A stretch of 64,000 bases of DNA from Leptospira adleri (GCF_002811985.1 NZ_NPDU01000018.1:1-64000), one strand, 5' to 3'; shown: positions 1-12,976, numbered from the stretch's first letter. Made by a program: numbers and translations. Notes: generated by a model not told the origin, from the sequence alone.

Positions 1-1
1 G

Positions 2-616
2 GAAGGCGCGAGTCGTTCGATCCATACCAATCTTCTCGGTTCGTTTAACGTTCGTAATACGGCGCTCGCTTGGATCACCGGAATCGGGATCGGTTTGGAT
101 CCGCAAAAGATGCTTTCTTCTTTGGAAAGAATTCCTCAGATTCCGGGACGTTTCCAAATCGTCTACAGCAAGGACCGTTCCAGAATGGCGGTCGTCGACT
201 ACGCTCATACTCCGGACGCTCTTGAAAATATTATACGAAGTGTGAGGGATTCTAAACCGAAACGTTTGATCACTCTCTTCGGTTGCGGAGGAGATCGGGA
301 CCGCTCCAAACGTCCTAAGATGGCCCGGATTGCGGAAGAACTTTCCGACCAAGTGATTCTTACCTCCGATAACCCTCGTACGGAAGAAGCGGAATCGATC
401 CTGGACGAGATCCAATCCGGATTTTCCAAAGGATTTCGTCCTCTTCTCCGGGAAGCGGATCGGGCCAAAGCGATCGCGGAAGGCGTTGCGGTTTTACCCG
501 AAGGCGGTTGTCTTCTCGTCGCCGGAAAGGGCCACGAAGAATATCAGATCATCGGTAAGGAAAAACGTCACTTCAGCGACGTCGAGCAGGTTCAAAAAGC
601 CTTCGGTCTTTTTTAA
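2..616 (+). CDS. murE: UDP-N-acetylmuramoyl-tripeptide synthetase MurE (C-terminal part)
   Basis: The frame is open from the left edge, so this is the last 204 codons of a gene that starts outside the window. MurE adds the third stem-peptide residue to UDP-MurNAc-dipeptide in the cytoplasm. Visible Mur-ligase C-terminal features are [23 protein letters not shown] and TSDNPRTEE. The DNPR motif is the signature of enzymes that use meso-diaminopimelate. It is followed 54 bases later by mraY, whereas many dcw clusters have murF in between. Identity is secure; only the start is missing. Confidence 0.95.
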   Translation, partial: EGASRSIHTNLLGSFNVRNTALAWITGIGIGLDPQKMLSSLERIPQIPGRFQIVYSKDRSRMAVVDYAHTPDALENIIRSVRDSKPKRLITLFGCGGDRDRSKRPKMARIAEELSDQVILTSDNPRTEEAESILDEIQSGFSKGFRPLLREADRAKAIAEGVAVLPEGGCLLVAGKGHEEYQIIGKEKRHFSDVEQVQKAFGLF

Positions 617-670
617 AATTCTCCGATACAAATAAAGAACACTCCTTTTTTTTGAAACTAGGACGGGTAC

Positions 671-1783
671 ATGTTTTATTATCTCTACGATCTCTACTTC
701 AACCATCTGGATTCTCTCCGTATTTTTAGCTACGTTACGTTTCGCGCTCTGATGGCGGGCCTGACTTCGATGTTGGTCACGTTCTGGTTCGGTCATCGTG
801 TGATCGACTTTTTATACGGTCTCAAATTTAGAGAATCGGTTCGGGACGACGGTCCGAAATCGCACGAAGCAAAAAAGGGAACGCCTACGATGGGAGGTCT
901 TTTGATCATCGGTTCTCTTCTTCTTTCGGTTCTCCTTTGGGGAAATCTAAAAAATCCGAACATCGTAATGCTCGCGGTCTTTTCTCTTTTTTTCTCCGGC
1001 CTCGGTTTCGCCGACGATTACATGAAGTCGGTTAAAAAAATCAAGGGCGGGATGCGCGCGCGAACCAAGTTCGTTCTTTCCATTCTGATTTCTCTCGGGT
1101 TTTGTATATTATTCTTTTATTATACGGGTCTCACTCCGGCGGGACATTCCGGTAAAATTCCGTTTCAACTGACGGATCTGTTTTTCCCCTTCGTAAAGGG
1201 TCCCGTTTTCGCTCTCGGAATTTTTGCGATTCCTTTTTCGATCATCGTGATCATCGGCTCCTCCCACGCGGTGAATCTGACGGACGGACTCGACGGACTC
1301 GCGACTGGAACGGTCGCGATCGCAGTCGTCACGTTAGGCATCATCGCATACTTTTCCGGAACCCCGATCGTCGCGAACTATCTCAACATTCCTTATCTTC
1401 CCGGTGCCCACGAATATTCGGTGTTCTTATCGGCGCTCGCAGGGGCTCTTCTCGGATTTCTCTGGTTCAACGCGCACCCGGCTCAGATTTTTATGGGGGA
1501 CACCGGTTCTCTTTTTTTAGGAGCGACTCTGGGTATGGTAGTGATTCTTCTGAAAAAGGAAATCCTTCTTTTGATCCTGGGAGCGATCTTTGTAAGCGAA
1601 GCGCTTTCGGTGATTCTTCAAGTCGGATCTTTTAAACTTACGGGAAAAAGAATCTTCAAGATGGCTCCGTTGCACCATCACTTCGAATTGGGAGGGTTGA
1701 AAGAAACGAAGATCGTCATTCGATTTTGGATCATCGCGGTCATCCTCGCGATCATCTCCTTATCCACTCTCAAAATTCAATGA
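671..1783 (+). CDS. mraY: phospho-N-acetylmuramoyl-pentapeptide-transferase MraY
   Basis: This is a 370-residue polytopic membrane protein of the usual MraY length. It transfers phospho-MurNAc-pentapeptide to undecaprenyl phosphate, giving lipid I at the inner membrane. Hallmarks in order are the GTPTMGG segment near residue 75, GFADDYMK (the Asp pair), [23 protein letters not shown] and the [11 protein letters not shown] loop near the C-terminus. An AGGA element lies about 8 bases before the ATG. The stop overlaps the ftsW start as ATGA, so the two are probably translationally coupled. Confidence 0.97.
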   Translation: MFYYLYDLYFNHLDSLRIFSYVTFRALMAGLTSMLVTFWFGHRVIDFLYGLKFRESVRDDGPKSHEAKKGTPTMGGLLIIGSLLLSVLLWGNLKNPNIVMLAVFSLFFSGLGFADDYMKSVKKIKGGMRARTKFVLSILISLGFCILFFYYTGLTPAGHSGKIPFQLTDLFFPFVKGPVFALGIFAIPFSIIVIIGSSHAVNLTDGLDGLATGTVAIAVVTLGIIAYFSGTPIVANYLNIPYLPGAHEYSVFLSALAGALLGFLWFNAHPAQIFMGDTGSLFLGATLGMVVILLKKEILLLILGAIFVSEALSVILQVGSFKLTGKRIFKMAPLHHHFELGGLKETKIVIRFWIIAVILAIISLSTLKIQ

Positions 1784-2934
1784 TCGATTCCATAGGAAGG
1801 AAATGGAAAGAATTCTGGAGGCCGGGAAAGGCCTCCTTGGACGTTCTTCTCATCGTTACGATTTTCGTTCTTCTTTTTCTCGGACTCTGCGTTATGTATT
1901 CTTCTTCGAGTATTACCGCCTGGAGGGAATTTAAGGATTCCGAATACTTCCTCAAAAAACAGGCGATCTGGATTTGTGTAAGTCTTTTGTTTTTCTTTTT
2001 TTTCTCGATCTTTCCGTACCAAAAGCTCGAAAAGCTCGCCGCCTTGGGAATGTTAGTCGCCATCGGTCTCCTGATTCTTGTTTTTATTCCCGGCGTCGGA
2101 AAATCGGTTTCCACGTATTACGGAAGAAACTTTCACAGATGGATCGCGCTGGGTCCGTATCAACTCCAGCCTTCGGAAGTGGCCAAGGTCGCCGTTTTGA
2201 TCTATCTCGCCTCTCTTTTTAAAAAGTTAAAATTAGAATCCGCTCCCGATTACAAAAAACTTTTGGTACCTTCGGTTTTACTGCTTACGGTGATCGTTTT
2301 GATTCTTGTAGAACCGGCGTTCGGAACCACATTAGAAATTCTTTTTGTAATTTTGGGTTTTATTTTTTTATTCGGATTTCCTTTTCGAAATTTGCTCGTC
2401 GTAGGTATCGTATCCCTTCCTCTGATTTACATTCTGATCGATCGGGTCGGTTATCGTAAAAAAAGGGTTGAGGTCTGGTTGGATCCGTATCGGTACCGTT
2501 TCGACGAGGGACATCAGCTCGTGACTTCGTTCCGAGCGTTTTTAGACGGCGGTTGGTTCGGAAACAAATTGGCTGCCGGTTACGCCCATCGTTATTTGAC
2601 TTACAGCCATACCGACTTCGTATTAGCAACCTTTGTCGAGGATTTCGGTTTTGTGGGATTTATGATTTTTATCTTTCTAATCCTAATACTTCTGTTCCGA
2701 GCTTTTTATCTGGTGCAGAAGGTGAAGGATCCGTTCGGTTTTTATTTGGGTGCGGGAATTTTGATCATCTTGGGAACACAATTCATCATCAACATGTTCG
2801 TCGTCACCGGAATCTTTCCGATCACCGGAATCAGTTTGCCGTTCGTGAGTTACGGAGGTTCTTCCATTCTCATCGTGTTGATTTCTCTTGGAATTCTTGT
2901 CAATATAACGAGAAAGGAAAACCTAGGCCTATGA
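1780..2934 (+). CDS. ftsW: SEDS-family cell division protein FtsW
   Basis: This is a 384-residue SEDS polymerase with about ten membrane segments. The family polymerises lipid II glycan strands, here probably at the division septum. Family-like segments are [25 protein letters not shown] and the C-terminal [15 protein letters not shown] chose the ATG overlapping the mraY stop; an in-frame ATG 54 bases upstream lies inside mraY. Position between mraY and murG argues for FtsW over RodA, though the sequence alone does not exclude RodA. Confidence 0.92.
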   Translation: MIDSIGRKWKEFWRPGKASLDVLLIVTIFVLLFLGLCVMYSSSSITAWREFKDSEYFLKKQAIWICVSLLFFFFFSIFPYQKLEKLAALGMLVAIGLLILVFIPGVGKSVSTYYGRNFHRWIALGPYQLQPSEVAKVAVLIYLASLFKKLKLESAPDYKKLLVPSVLLLTVIVLILVEPAFGTTLEILFVILGFIFLFGFPFRNLLVVGIVSLPLIYILIDRVGYRKKRVEVWLDPYRYRFDEGHQLVTSFRAFLDGGWFGNKLAAGYAHRYLTYSHTDFVLATFVEDFGFVGFMIFIFLILILLFRAFYLVQKVKDPFGFYLGAGILIILGTQFIINMFVVTGIFPITGISLPFVSYGGSSILIVLISLGILVNITRKENLGL

Positions 2935-4007
2935 GATCGATTGTTATCGCTGCCGGCGGAACCGGCGGACATATATCGCCGGGAGTGGCTCTCGCGGAGG
3001 TTTTGACAGACTTAAAGGAACAGATCGGCTATGAGAATTTATATCTTTATTCTCTCGAAAGAAATCGAAACAATCCGGATTTGGAACAAGCGCCGTGTAA
3101 CGTTCTCTGGCACAATCTTCCTCCGCTTTCCAGTAATATTCTTCTTTTCCCCTTTCGTTACGCGTATCAAATTCTAAAAACGTTTTTACTCTTTCGCAGA
3201 CTCAACGTGGACGTAGTCGTGGGAATGGGAGGCTATTCCACGGTTTCTTCGATTTTATACGGAGTTCTTTTTGGAAAGAAAGTCTATCTCTGCGAACAGA
3301 ATTGTATTCCGGGAAACGTAAACCGGTTGTTTTTCCGTTTTGCAAACAAGGCCGCGTTTAGTTTTCCTCCGATTAATCATTCGGTTCCCTGCGATTGGTC
3401 GATCATCGGAAATCCTCTCCGTAAAAAAACGCTTCCAAAGATGTCCTTGAAGTTCTCCGAAAAATACGACGGCAAAAAGAAGAAACAGTTTAACGTTCTC
3501 GTAATGGGCGGAAGTCAGGGCGCGAGACAGATCAACAATATCGTAGTTCGTCTTATGGATCACGACGAAATCAACACTCAGTTTCGATTTCGCTTATTAA
3601 CCGGCTCCGCTTTGTACGAGGAAGTTTCGCAAAAAACGAAAAAGGACGCCGAACTCATCTCTTATACGGACAATATGAAAGAGCAATACGAGTGGGCGAA
3701 CTTCGTGATAGCGCGGTCCGGTTCCGGAGTTTTATCCGAGTGCGCGGCGTTCGCTCTTCCAATGATTCTGATTCCGTATCCTTACGCAAAAGACGATCAT
3801 CAAATGGCGAACGCGAAGTATTTCGAACTGAACGGAGCCGCGGTCGTATTGGATCAGAAGGACGAGGACGAATCCCATCTTTTCAGAATTTTAGACAAGC
3901 TCGCCAACGACGTTTCTTTGTTAAACGACATGTCCATCAAATCGCTTCAGTGTTCTCATGTCGACGCCGCAAGAGACACGGCGAAGTATTTTTTCTCACT
4001 GGATTAA
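2931..4007 (+). CDS. murG: UDP-GlcNAc:lipid I N-acetylglucosaminyltransferase MurG
   Basis: This 358-residue GT-B enzyme adds GlcNAc to lipid I, making lipid II on the inner face of the membrane. It opens with the glycine-rich [12 protein letters not shown] loop. [22 protein letters not shown], the second-domain [10 protein letters not shown] loop and the donor-site region [10 protein letters not shown] follow in the expected order. The start ATG overlaps the ftsW stop (ATGA). The reading frame is open well upstream inside ftsW, but MurG proteins start close to the glycine-rich loop. Confidence 0.96.
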   Translation: MRSIVIAAGGTGGHISPGVALAEVLTDLKEQIGYENLYLYSLERNRNNPDLEQAPCNVLWHNLPPLSSNILLFPFRYAYQILKTFLLFRRLNVDVVVGMGGYSTVSSILYGVLFGKKVYLCEQNCIPGNVNRLFFRFANKAAFSFPPINHSVPCDWSIIGNPLRKKTLPKMSLKFSEKYDGKKKKQFNVLVMGGSQGARQINNIVVRLMDHDEINTQFRFRLLTGSALYEEVSQKTKKDAELISYTDNMKEQYEWANFVIARSGSGVLSECAAFALPMILIPYPYAKDDHQMANAKYFELNGAAVVLDQKDEDESHLFRILDKLANDVSLLNDMSIKSLQCSHVDAARDTAKYFFSLD

Positions 4008-4008
4008 G

Positions 4009-5406
4009 ATGCAAGCCGATTGGAAATCCTTTCAAAAGCCGTTCTTTCTCGGAATCGGCGGTTCCGGAATGTCGTCTCTCGCTTTTCTTCTTTTGGAAAA
4101 AGGAATGAAAGTAAGTGGATACGACGGAAAACATTCCGCGGTTGTGGAGAAGCTGATACAACGCGGCGCGACGGTTTTAGACAAGTCTTCCACGCTCGAG
4201 GCGGAGAATTACGATCTTGCGATCTATTCTTCGGCGATTCGTTTGGATTCTCATCCCTTAGTCAAAAAATTTAAAGAGAAGGGAATTCCGATCGTCCACC
4301 GTTCCGAACTTCTTCATCAAACAATGTCCGAAAAAAAACAGATCTCCGTCGCGGGCTCTCACGGAAAAACCACGACCACCGCGATGACCGCGTTCTTATT
4401 AGATCGATGCGGATTCTTTCCTTCAGTGATGGTGGGAGGAGAAGTCGCGTTTTTAAACGGAAGGGGCGGATCTTGGGGAAAGGGAGAATGGGCGGTTTTT
4501 GAATCGGACGAATCCGACGGAACCTTCAACAACCACAACGCGGCAGTTCGGATTCTCACGAACGTGGACGAAGATCATCTCGATTATTATCAGACGAGAG
4601 AGAATCTTCTCAAAGCGTTCGCACGTTATATGGAACTCGCTTCGAAGCGCTTGATTTTGAATTTGGACGATATCGGAATTACGGACGCGCTTTCGTTGTT
4701 TCGAGATCATTCTAAAATTTTAGGATTTGCAAAGATAAAATCCGAAGCGGAAGAGAAAACCGGCGAATACAAACAAGATCGTAATTCCGAAATTGCGCTT
4801 TACAGGATAGAATCCGGAGTTTTGACATTCTACTTTCAAGAAAAAGAATATTCGTTTTCTCTAAAATATCCGGGCGAACACTATCTCAAAAACGCTCTCG
4901 CGGCGATTCTTGCATGCTTCGAGGCGGGGGCGAAACTGGAGGAACTCGTCGAACGAATTCCTGAATACTCCGGTGTCAGCAGAAGGCTCGAGTATCTCGG
5001 AAGCAAAAACGGAATCGAAGTCTACGACGATTACGGACATCACCCGACCGAAATCAAGGCGGTGATTCAATCGATGGAAGGTCTTAAAAAAGACGGAAGA
5101 GCCGTGATTTTATTTCAGCCACATCGATATACGAGAACTCAAAATTTATACAAGGAATTTGCGGAGAGTTTGAACACCGGAGAAACGGTTTATCTTTTGC
5201 CGATCTATACTGCGGGAGAGGATCCAATCCAAGGCGTGGAAACGAAGCTCATTGCCGACGCTATGACCCATCCCGCGAAAATTCTTTCCAAAGATATCGG
5301 AGAAGGAGTGAAAGAGCTGACTCGTTTTTTAAAACCCGGCGATAAGTTTGTGACACTCGGCGCCGGAAACGTGCGGGATTGGGGAATCTATTTTTTAAAA
5401 AATTAG
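4009..5406 (+). CDS. murC: UDP-N-acetylmuramate--L-alanine ligase MurC
   Basis: This 465-residue ATP-dependent ligase adds L-Ala to UDP-MurNAc, the first step of the stem peptide. The N-terminal [11 protein letters not shown] loop binds the UDP-sugar. The central [10 protein letters not shown]-loop binds [12 protein letters not shown] and [10 protein letters not shown] follow, and the C-terminal domain contains DDYGHHPTE and QPHRYTRT. The start lies two bases after the murG stop. The stop codon sits inside a perfect palindrome shared with the convergent next gene. It is the last gene of this wall cluster; ftsQ, ftsA and ftsZ do not follow. Confidence 0.96.
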   Translation: MQADWKSFQKPFFLGIGGSGMSSLAFLLLEKGMKVSGYDGKHSAVVEKLIQRGATVLDKSSTLEAENYDLAIYSSAIRLDSHPLVKKFKEKGIPIVHRSELLHQTMSEKKQISVAGSHGKTTTTAMTAFLLDRCGFFPSVMVGGEVAFLNGRGGSWGKGEWAVFESDESDGTFNNHNAAVRILTNVDEDHLDYYQTRENLLKAFARYMELASKRLILNLDDIGITDALSLFRDHSKILGFAKIKSEAEEKTGEYKQDRNSEIALYRIESGVLTFYFQEKEYSFSLKYPGEHYLKNALAAILACFEAGAKLEELVERIPEYSGVSRRLEYLGSKNGIEVYDDYGHHPTEIKAVIQSMEGLKKDGRAVILFQPHRYTRTQNLYKEFAESLNTGETVYLLPIYTAGEDPIQGVETKLIADAMTHPAKILSKDIGEGVKELTRFLKPGDKFVTLGAGNVRDWGIYFLKN

Positions 5407-5434
5407 AATATTCTAATTTAGAGAATCGATTCTC
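5400..5434. terminator. Palindrome pair between convergent genes
   Basis: A perfect 20-base palindrome (5400-5419, core TTAGAATATTCTAA) covers the murC stop and the stop of the opposite-strand thioredoxin-TPR gene. A second perfect palindrome, GAGAATCGATTCTC, follows at 5421-5434. With only six bases between the two genes this is the natural place for a bidirectional terminator. The first stem is AT-rich and no clean T-tract follows, so termination is inferred, not shown. Confidence 0.4.
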
Positions 5435-6234
5435 GACTGGAGGTCCTTTTTTTCCTCCGAATCGCTCGTGAGTTCCAACGCTTTTTTGTAATCCGATTTC
5501 GCGTCTTCCTTTCGGTTTAATTCTTCGTATGCGTTTCCCCTGTAGAAGTAGGCGGATGCCAGATCTCCGTTCGGATATTTCGTCAGATAAGAACCGAACG
5601 TCTCCACCGAGGCCTTAAAGTTTCCTACTTCGAGATAGGAAATTCCGAGGTTGTAGAGCGCGTCGTGTTTTTTATCGTTGTTCTTCGAGTCGCTGGACTC
5701 GATCGCCTTTTTGAAATATTGAATCGCTTTTCCGTATTCTCTGGCTTCGAAGTAGTAGACCCCCGCTTGAAAATTCGTTTTGGTTCCTTCGGGATCCTTT
5801 GTTAGTTTTTCAAGATATTCCTTTTCGAGATTTCTTCTTGCGTAAGCATTCTTCAAATATTTAAGAACCATCTTAGCGTCGGGCATCCCGGTAATCTTGT
5901 CGATGAGGCTTCCGTTTTGATCGAGGAAAAGCATCGAAGGATAACCTTCTATTCCGTATTTTCTTTTGAGATTTGGAAACGTGTCTCCGTCCAGAGAAAG
6001 AGTCACGAACTTGGAGAGTTCGTTTTGAACTTCCTTTTTCGGATAGATTTCTTTTTTGAGAGTTTTGCAGTATGTGCACCAATCCGCATAAACGTCTATA
6101 AAGATAGGTTTGCCGTTCGCTTTCGCCTTTTCGAAAGCTGTCTTCACGGATTTTTCCCATTGGATTTCGGCTCCAAGAGAAGAATGGAAGAGGACCGTAA
6201 GAAGGATGCAGATCGGGAAATATAAATTCTTCAT
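5413..6234 (-). CDS. Exported thioredoxin-fold protein with TPR repeats
   Basis: A 273-residue protein. Residues 1-21 form a signal peptide ending in SLGAE. A thioredoxin-like domain (about 25-130) has the redox motif WCTYC at 52-56 and a cis-proline-type stretch (GYPSMLF). From about residue 145 there are TPR-like repeats with the typical AxYxxGxxYxE pattern ([47 protein letters not shown]). The layout suggests a periplasmic thiol-disulfide factor that binds a partner through its TPR part. The substrate is unknown. It converges on murC and is divergent from hisE. Confidence 0.85.
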   Translation of the reverse strand: MKNLYFPICILLTVLFHSSLGAEIQWEKSVKTAFEKAKANGKPIFIDVYADWCTYCKTLKKEIYPKKEVQNELSKFVTLSLDGDTFPNLKRKYGIEGYPSMLFLDQNGSLIDKITGMPDAKMVLKYLKNAYARRNLEKEYLEKLTKDPEGTKTNFQAGVYYFEAREYGKAIQYFKKAIESSDSKNNDKKHDALYNLGISYLEVGNFKASVETFGSYLTKYPNGDLASAYFYRGNAYEELNRKEDAKSDYKKALELTSDSEEKKDLQSRIDSLN

Positions 6235-6366
6235 TCTCTATCATAGGACTGATTTACGAACGCTTTAGCGAGCGTTTTCTTTGCGAGGAAACTTAAAAAT
6301 ACGGTTGTCGGAGAATCGGAGCCTGAGAAAACTAGGGGCAGATTTCGCAAAGGAAGCCTTGGATTC

Positions 6367-6645
6367 ATGGAATTTTTATTACAGTTGGAAAATATTCTTA
6401 AAAAAAGAAAACAGGAACTTCCTGACAAATCCTACACCGCGGATTTGTTTCGCGGAGGCGTGGACCGGATTCTTAAAAAAGTCGGAGAAGAAGCCGGAGA
6501 GGTGATCATCGCGGCTAAGAATGCGGACAAAAAAGAACTCACGCACGAAGCTGCGGATTTACTTTTTCACCTTCAGGTTTTGTTGGTCGAGCAAGGTCTT
6601 TCTTTGCAGGACATCGTGGAAGAACTTCGTAAACGCCATTCTTAA
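6367..6645 (+). CDS. hisE: Phosphoribosyl-ATP pyrophosphatase HisE
   Basis: A 92-residue protein of the MazG-like all-helical fold. HisE hydrolyses phosphoribosyl-ATP to phosphoribosyl-AMP, the second step of histidine synthesis. The signature [15 protein letters not shown] followed by [13 protein letters not shown] supplies the acidic residues that bind magnesium. No other his gene is in the window, so hisE is split from the rest of the pathway here. A membrane glycosyltransferase gene begins three bases after its stop and is probably co-transcribed. Confidence 0.93.
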   Translation: MEFLLQLENILKKRKQELPDKSYTADLFRGGVDRILKKVGEEAGEVIIAAKNADKKELTHEAADLLFHLQVLLVEQGLSLQDIVEELRKRHS

Positions 6646-6648
6646 AAA

Positions 6649-8517
6649 ATGAATTTTCCGGGGGTTGCTTTTTTAAAAAGAATTTCCCGGAGGTCCTTTC
6701 TTCTTTTTCTCTTTATTTCCTTTTATACGATTTTATTTTATGAGAGCGCCTGGCTTTCGGACGATTCGTTCATCACGTTTCGAGTCGTTGACAATTTTCT
6801 GAACGGATTCGGACTTCGATGGAATCCGCTTGAGAGAGTTCAGGTTTACACACATCCTCTATGGTTGTTTTTGCTGATTCCGATTCAGGCTTTGATCGGT
6901 GAGATTTCGATTTCGGCGTATCTACTTTCCTATGTCTGCGGAATTTTATTTCTTTCGTCGTTTGTGTTTTTCTTTTCTCGGTTTAGAATTTATGTCGGAA
7001 TCGTATCCGTTTCTTTTTTGGTTCTTTTCTCTTCGGGAATATTCGTGGATTATAATACTTCCGGGTTGGAAAATCCTCTTTCTTTTCTTTTGCTTCTGTT
7101 ATTTTTAAATCGATTTTATTCTTTGTATTTTAATTCCGAAAAAAGCATTTCCGGAATGGACGGGCTGAGGATCGGTTTTACGACCGCGCTCATTCTGCTG
7201 ACACGATTGGATTTGATTCTTCTTTTGATGATTCCTCTGATGATTCTTTTTTTTAGAATTTCGAAAGAAGAACGGATTTCGTTTTTAAGCAACGGAGTTT
7301 TGGGACTTCTGCCTTGGCTATTTTTTCTATTGTTTTCGATCGTATATTATGGATCCATATTTCCGAACACGTTTTATGCGAAGACAAATGTGATCTCTCC
7401 TCTTTCGGAAAGGATCGCGGCGGGTTGGAATTACGTAAGAGTCAGCTTGAAATGGGATCCGATTGCGAGTTTCGTTTTTCTTTCGCATTTTTGTATGATC
7501 TTTTTCGAAACGATTCCCGGAATATGGAGAAAATCTATTTCCGAAAAAAAAGAAAACCGAATTCTTTTTATTGGAATGGGAAGCGTTTTGCCCGTATTCT
7601 TATATCTCCTCTGGATAGGAGGAGACTTTATGGCGGGAAGATTTTTAGGTTCTTGTCTGATCGTCTCCCTCTATTCTCAAGCGCTCTTTTTGTCGAAACG
7701 TTTCGAGAAGAATTCCGAAAGCATTATAAAAATATTATATGTTTCCGGCTTTGCGGTTTTTGTCTTTTTTTTGGTTCATCCGAATTCTCCTTTTCGTTAT
7801 TTTTATCAGAGAAAGGAAGTGCGCGTGGAAAAAGGCGTCGTGGACGAGAGGGCGTCCTATCAGGATAATGTTTCCTTGAAGAATTTTTTGAGAGGGGTTC
7901 GCCCTGAATCTCATCCTTGGGCAGAATATGCGATCAAGATCCGCATTTCTCGGACGAGTAGCGACTTAAAAGAGTTTTTGAAAAAAGGCGCGGCAAGAAT
8001 TCAGAAAGGAGGGGGAGATACTTTCGATACAAAGACGCTTTCCGTCGCTCGGGACGTAGAGATTACGACTAACGTCGGTTTGGCGGGTTTTTACGGAGGA
8101 CCGGAGATCCACTGGATCGATCTTTTGGGAATCACCGACCCGTTTCTGGCGAGATTACCCGGAAAGGGTTTTCCCGGTCATTACATAAGACTTTTGCCGA
8201 GAGGTTATAAAGAATACATTGAGGAAACGGCTTCCGTGTTGGAGAATTCAGAACTCGATCGTTTTTATTACGAAGTCCGATTGTTAAGCGAAGAAGAGAT
8301 TTGGACCAGAGAGAGATGGAAGATCGTTTTCGATTTTATGTTTTTTGGACGCGGAAATTTTAAGACAAGATTTGCCGAAGACTTTCGTTATCCTTTCGCG
8401 GTGGACGCCTATCGAAAGACGCTCTATGGACTTTCCTATGCCGATTGGAAAAAGGAAGACGTAGAGAAACAGTTGGATCGGGAATATTTCGGAAAGAACG
8501 GCGCGCCGGCCCTGTAA
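6649..8517 (+). CDS. GT-C-type integral membrane glycosyltransferase
   Basis: A 622-residue protein with about eight to ten hydrophobic segments in its first 380 residues and a soluble C-terminal part. An acidic pair occurs in the first external loop ([10 protein letters not shown]), followed by GFGLRWNP and [10 protein letters not shown]. This loop layout matches GT-C enzymes of the ArnT/AftB type, which use polyprenyl-phosphate sugars outside the inner membrane. Other family-like pieces are TRLDLILLL and [11 protein letters not shown]. The acceptor cannot be read from the sequence; glycans of the envelope or LPS are plausible. It is likely co-transcribed with hisE. Confidence 0.75.
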   Translation: MNFPGVAFLKRISRRSFLLFLFISFYTILFYESAWLSDDSFITFRVVDNFLNGFGLRWNPLERVQVYTHPLWLFLLIPIQALIGEISISAYLLSYVCGILFLSSFVFFFSRFRIYVGIVSVSFLVLFSSGIFVDYNTSGLENPLSFLLLLLFLNRFYSLYFNSEKSISGMDGLRIGFTTALILLTRLDLILLLMIPLMILFFRISKEERISFLSNGVLGLLPWLFFLLFSIVYYGSIFPNTFYAKTNVISPLSERIAAGWNYVRVSLKWDPIASFVFLSHFCMIFFETIPGIWRKSISEKKENRILFIGMGSVLPVFLYLLWIGGDFMAGRFLGSCLIVSLYSQALFLSKRFEKNSESIIKILYVSGFAVFVFFLVHPNSPFRYFYQRKEVRVEKGVVDERASYQDNVSLKNFLRGVRPESHPWAEYAIKIRISRTSSDLKEFLKKGAARIQKGGGDTFDTKTLSVARDVEITTNVGLAGFYGGPEIHWIDLLGITDPFLARLPGKGFPGHYIRLLPRGYKEYIEETASVLENSELDRFYYEVRLLSEEEIWTRERWKIVFDFMFFGRGNFKTRFAEDFRYPFAVDAYRKTLYGLSYADWKKEDVEKQLDREYFGKNGAPAL

Positions 8518-9099
8518 AATCGGAGTTACCGTCGTAGTTCCGACAAGTCCTCCGTAAAAGTCGCGGGCCCCACCCTGCGGCGCGATCCGTAGAGAGCGCC
8601 GCGCTGAGTTTTGGGTGGAGGAGGCGGGCTCGCGGGAAATTTCCGCAAATTCAGCCATATCAGAAAAACAAATAATGACAAGTAGGAATTCCGCGGTTTG
8701 TAGTTGTTCCGACAAACTGTTCTCCGCGGTTTGTACTTTACAAAAATGGAATCCTTTTTCTCAGAAACTTTAGGTAAGATATGACCTTTCCTAAAAAAGA
8801 TGGAACGTTTATGGCCTCGCTCGCGAAAGAAAAATCGGGAATGGTTTTTTTTACTTCGGATCGGATGTTGAGTTACGTGCTTGTCCCGAAATCATAAAAT
8901 GTAGGAACTCATGCCGATTTTGAATGATAGGGAACGATTTGAAATCGCATAGCGCGGGAGGTAACTCAATTTGTAGGAACTCGCACAAAGATTAAAATCG
9001 GCATGGCAAAATTCTTCGAAGTTTTCTAGGTTTTGTAGTAAAGTTCAAAGCAAGGAAGGGATTTTAGAAAGATTATTTCTTGAAAAATATATTAAAAAT
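8518..9099. repeat. Intergenic repeat region with inverted repeat
   Basis: This 580-base gap has no convincing gene. It holds GTCGTAGTTCCGACAA at 8531-8546, found again at 35834. CCGCGGTTTGTA occurs twice in direct orientation (8691-8702, 8724-8735). GTAGGAACTC occurs at 8902 and 8973. A perfect 12-base inverted repeat has arms CATGCCGATTTT (8911-8922) and AAAATCGGCATG (8994-9005). A reading frame on the minus strand across 8284-8715 is mostly antisense to the preceding gene and is not credible. Confidence 0.7.
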
Positions 9100-9786
9100 C
9101 TAATATTCAAATTTGAGAATGGACTTTGCGGGTGTTGTTACTTGGAAAAAATTTTTACGATCGGAATCGCGATAAAATGAATTTTTAGGGAATCGAACCA
9201 AAAAACGATAGATATGTTCCGTGTCCGTCGTTACGTCGGAATCGTAGAGGAGGGCGCCGGAAGGATATACTCCGGGCGGAACCGCGTAATACGGATATCC
9301 AACCGCGCCGTAGGCGGGGAGTGCGGAAAAGCGCGCGTTCCTAACTTTTGCGGTGATGGTTTGTAGATAGTAAGGCCAGATTCTTTCGGAAGGTTGTTCG
9401 TTTAATAAAAATTGAAAGACTAAAAACTCGGGTAACACTCTTGTTTCCGGAACGATCTGAAAAAGGATGTAAATCCCCTCGGAACCATTCAACTCCGAAA
9501 TTTCTTTCCATCGTTCCAGTCTGTCTTTCGGAGCTCTGGATGAGAGCTCGTTTTTCAGATCTTTTCGAAGTCCTTCCAAATCCTCTTTGTCCACCTTCGA
9601 GGCGGAGACGGAAAAGCCAGCTCCGTAAAAAGGAAGTTCGTTTAACCGGACGAGGTCGCCTTGGAGTTTGAGATTTTTACTTTGGCAGTTCGAAAACGAA
9701 ATCGTACACAAGAATATTATAAAAATCGAAACTATTTTCGAAAAGATTCTTATCAGACGATCAGTTTGGTTCCGCAGGATGGGCAA
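9100..9786 (-). CDS. Lipoprotein at the end of the ccm operon
   Basis: A 228-residue protein. Its N-terminus has a charged stretch, a hydrophobic core (IVSIFIIFLCTI) and a Cys in FSNC near residue 34, as expected for a spirochaetal lipoprotein. The start is a TTG preceded by GGAG seven bases upstream, and it overlaps the end of the zinc-ribbon gene by 34 bases, which implies coupling. The mature part has no domain I recognise. Its position as last gene suggests, but does not show, a role in cytochrome maturation. Confidence 0.7.
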   Translation of the reverse strand: MPILRNQTDRLIRIFSKIVSIFIIFLCTISFSNCQSKNLKLQGDLVRLNELPFYGAGFSVSASKVDKEDLEGLRKDLKNELSSRAPKDRLERWKEISELNGSEGIYILFQIVPETRVLPEFLVFQFLLNEQPSERIWPYYLQTITAKVRNARFSALPAYGAVGYPYYAVPPGVYPSGALLYDSDVTTDTEHIYRFLVRFPKNSFYRDSDRKNFFQVTTPAKSILKFEY

Positions 9787-10163
9787 AATTTAGCTCCGTA
9801 AATCTCGATCTTAAATCCGCATTCATGACAATACTTTGTAAGAATTTCGTTGGGAGTAGGAGCGGTCGGATTCTGTCTTGGAATATTTTGTGCGATCGTT
9901 CGTATCTTTTCGTCGAAGTCCTCCAAATCTTTCACGATTCCTTTGGAGATGGATTGAAATTCTTCCTCGGTGAGTTTGCCGGTATCGAATTCTATCTTGA
10001 TGTCTCTTAGATTTTCTAAAATCACTTCTCTTCGATTGATCAGTTCCAATTTTTCGGATTCTAAATCCTTCGATTTCAAATCGATAGAATAACGAACGTA
10101 AAAAAACGGAAGGACGACGATTCCGGCCAGGATGATATAAAACGGAACGAGTAGAAGATCCAT
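9753..10163 (-). CDS. Membrane-anchored zinc-ribbon protein of the ccm operon
   Basis: A 136-residue protein. It has one N-terminal membrane segment (about 3-24), a coiled-coil-like middle (LKSKDLESEKLELINRRE and after), and a C-terminal double CXXC ribbon (YCHECGF and FCPSCGTK). The ATG shares one base with the stop of the ccmH-like gene, which supports co-translation. A membrane helix followed by a helical region next to ccmH recalls CcmI-like helpers, but the ribbon is not a CcmI feature. Function unassigned. Confidence 0.75.
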   Translation of the reverse strand: MDLLLVPFYIILAGIVVLPFFYVRYSIDLKSKDLESEKLELINRREVILENLRDIKIEFDTGKLTEEEFQSISKGIVKDLEDFDEKIRTIAQNIPRQNPTAPTPNEILTKYCHECGFKIEIYGAKFCPSCGTKLIV

Positions 10164-10743
10164 TATTTCTGTTTCTCCTCAATTTCTGAAAGATATCGTT
10201 TGAATGCTTCCGTCTCCTGTTTCGGAGAATCGGGCGCAGCCGTTTTGGAAGAATTCGGATTCTTACGTTTTATGTATAAGAAAATAAAAAGAATTCCAAG
10301 AACGCCCGCAAGACACAAACTCAAATTGATCCAAGTGGAATCCGGAGTAGCAAGGATGTTTTCGCCAAAACCGAAAACCACGGAGTTCGCCATCCCCGTG
10401 TTTCCGGCTTCCACGAATTTCCGGATCACAGGATCCTGAAGCGCTTCTTCTCCGAATCCGTGAACCATCTTGTCAACGATTACGTCGGCGCTTTCTCCCT
10501 TTGCGATCCGATTTTCTATGAAAATTTTCAACTTTGCAGAAACCGTACAATTGTTAAACGAACAACTCTTGATCGTGATCGAGGGAATACAGATACACCG
10601 GATTCTGGAAGTGACTTCGTGAAACGTTCTGATCTGGTCCGGCTCGCTCAGATTGGTGAAGGTGGAATCTCCGAAAACCTGGCCGTTCAGAACAAACAGA
10701 ACTACAATCGAAAAGAATATTAAAGTTTTATAAAATACTGCGT

Positions 10744-10747
<4 letters not shown>
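10163..10747 (-). CDS. CcmH-like cytochrome c maturation protein (variant Cys motif)
   Basis: A 194-residue exported protein with a signal-like helix (about 8-26) and a second membrane segment near 145-165. CcmH proteins reduce the apocytochrome CXXCH thiols, typically through LRCxxCQ. Here the equivalent region reads IRC-I-C at 51-53 with further Cys at 62 and 67, followed by IENRIAKGESADVIVDKM and GFGEEAL, which fits the CcmH helical bundle. This resembles the alternative Cys-rich CcmH type. The TTG start overlaps the ccmF stop (TTGA) and has GGAGA nine bases upstream. Confidence 0.75.
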
Positions 10748-12933
<2,186 letters not shown>

Positions 12934-12976
12934 ATCAAAAAGTCCGTTGTCCTTTCGCTTTTAGGGCGATAGAAAT

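Noticed and set aside
8284..8715. 143-codon minus-strand frame
   Set aside because: More than half is antisense to the glycosyltransferase gene and the rest reads through a dispersed repeat; no ribosome site.
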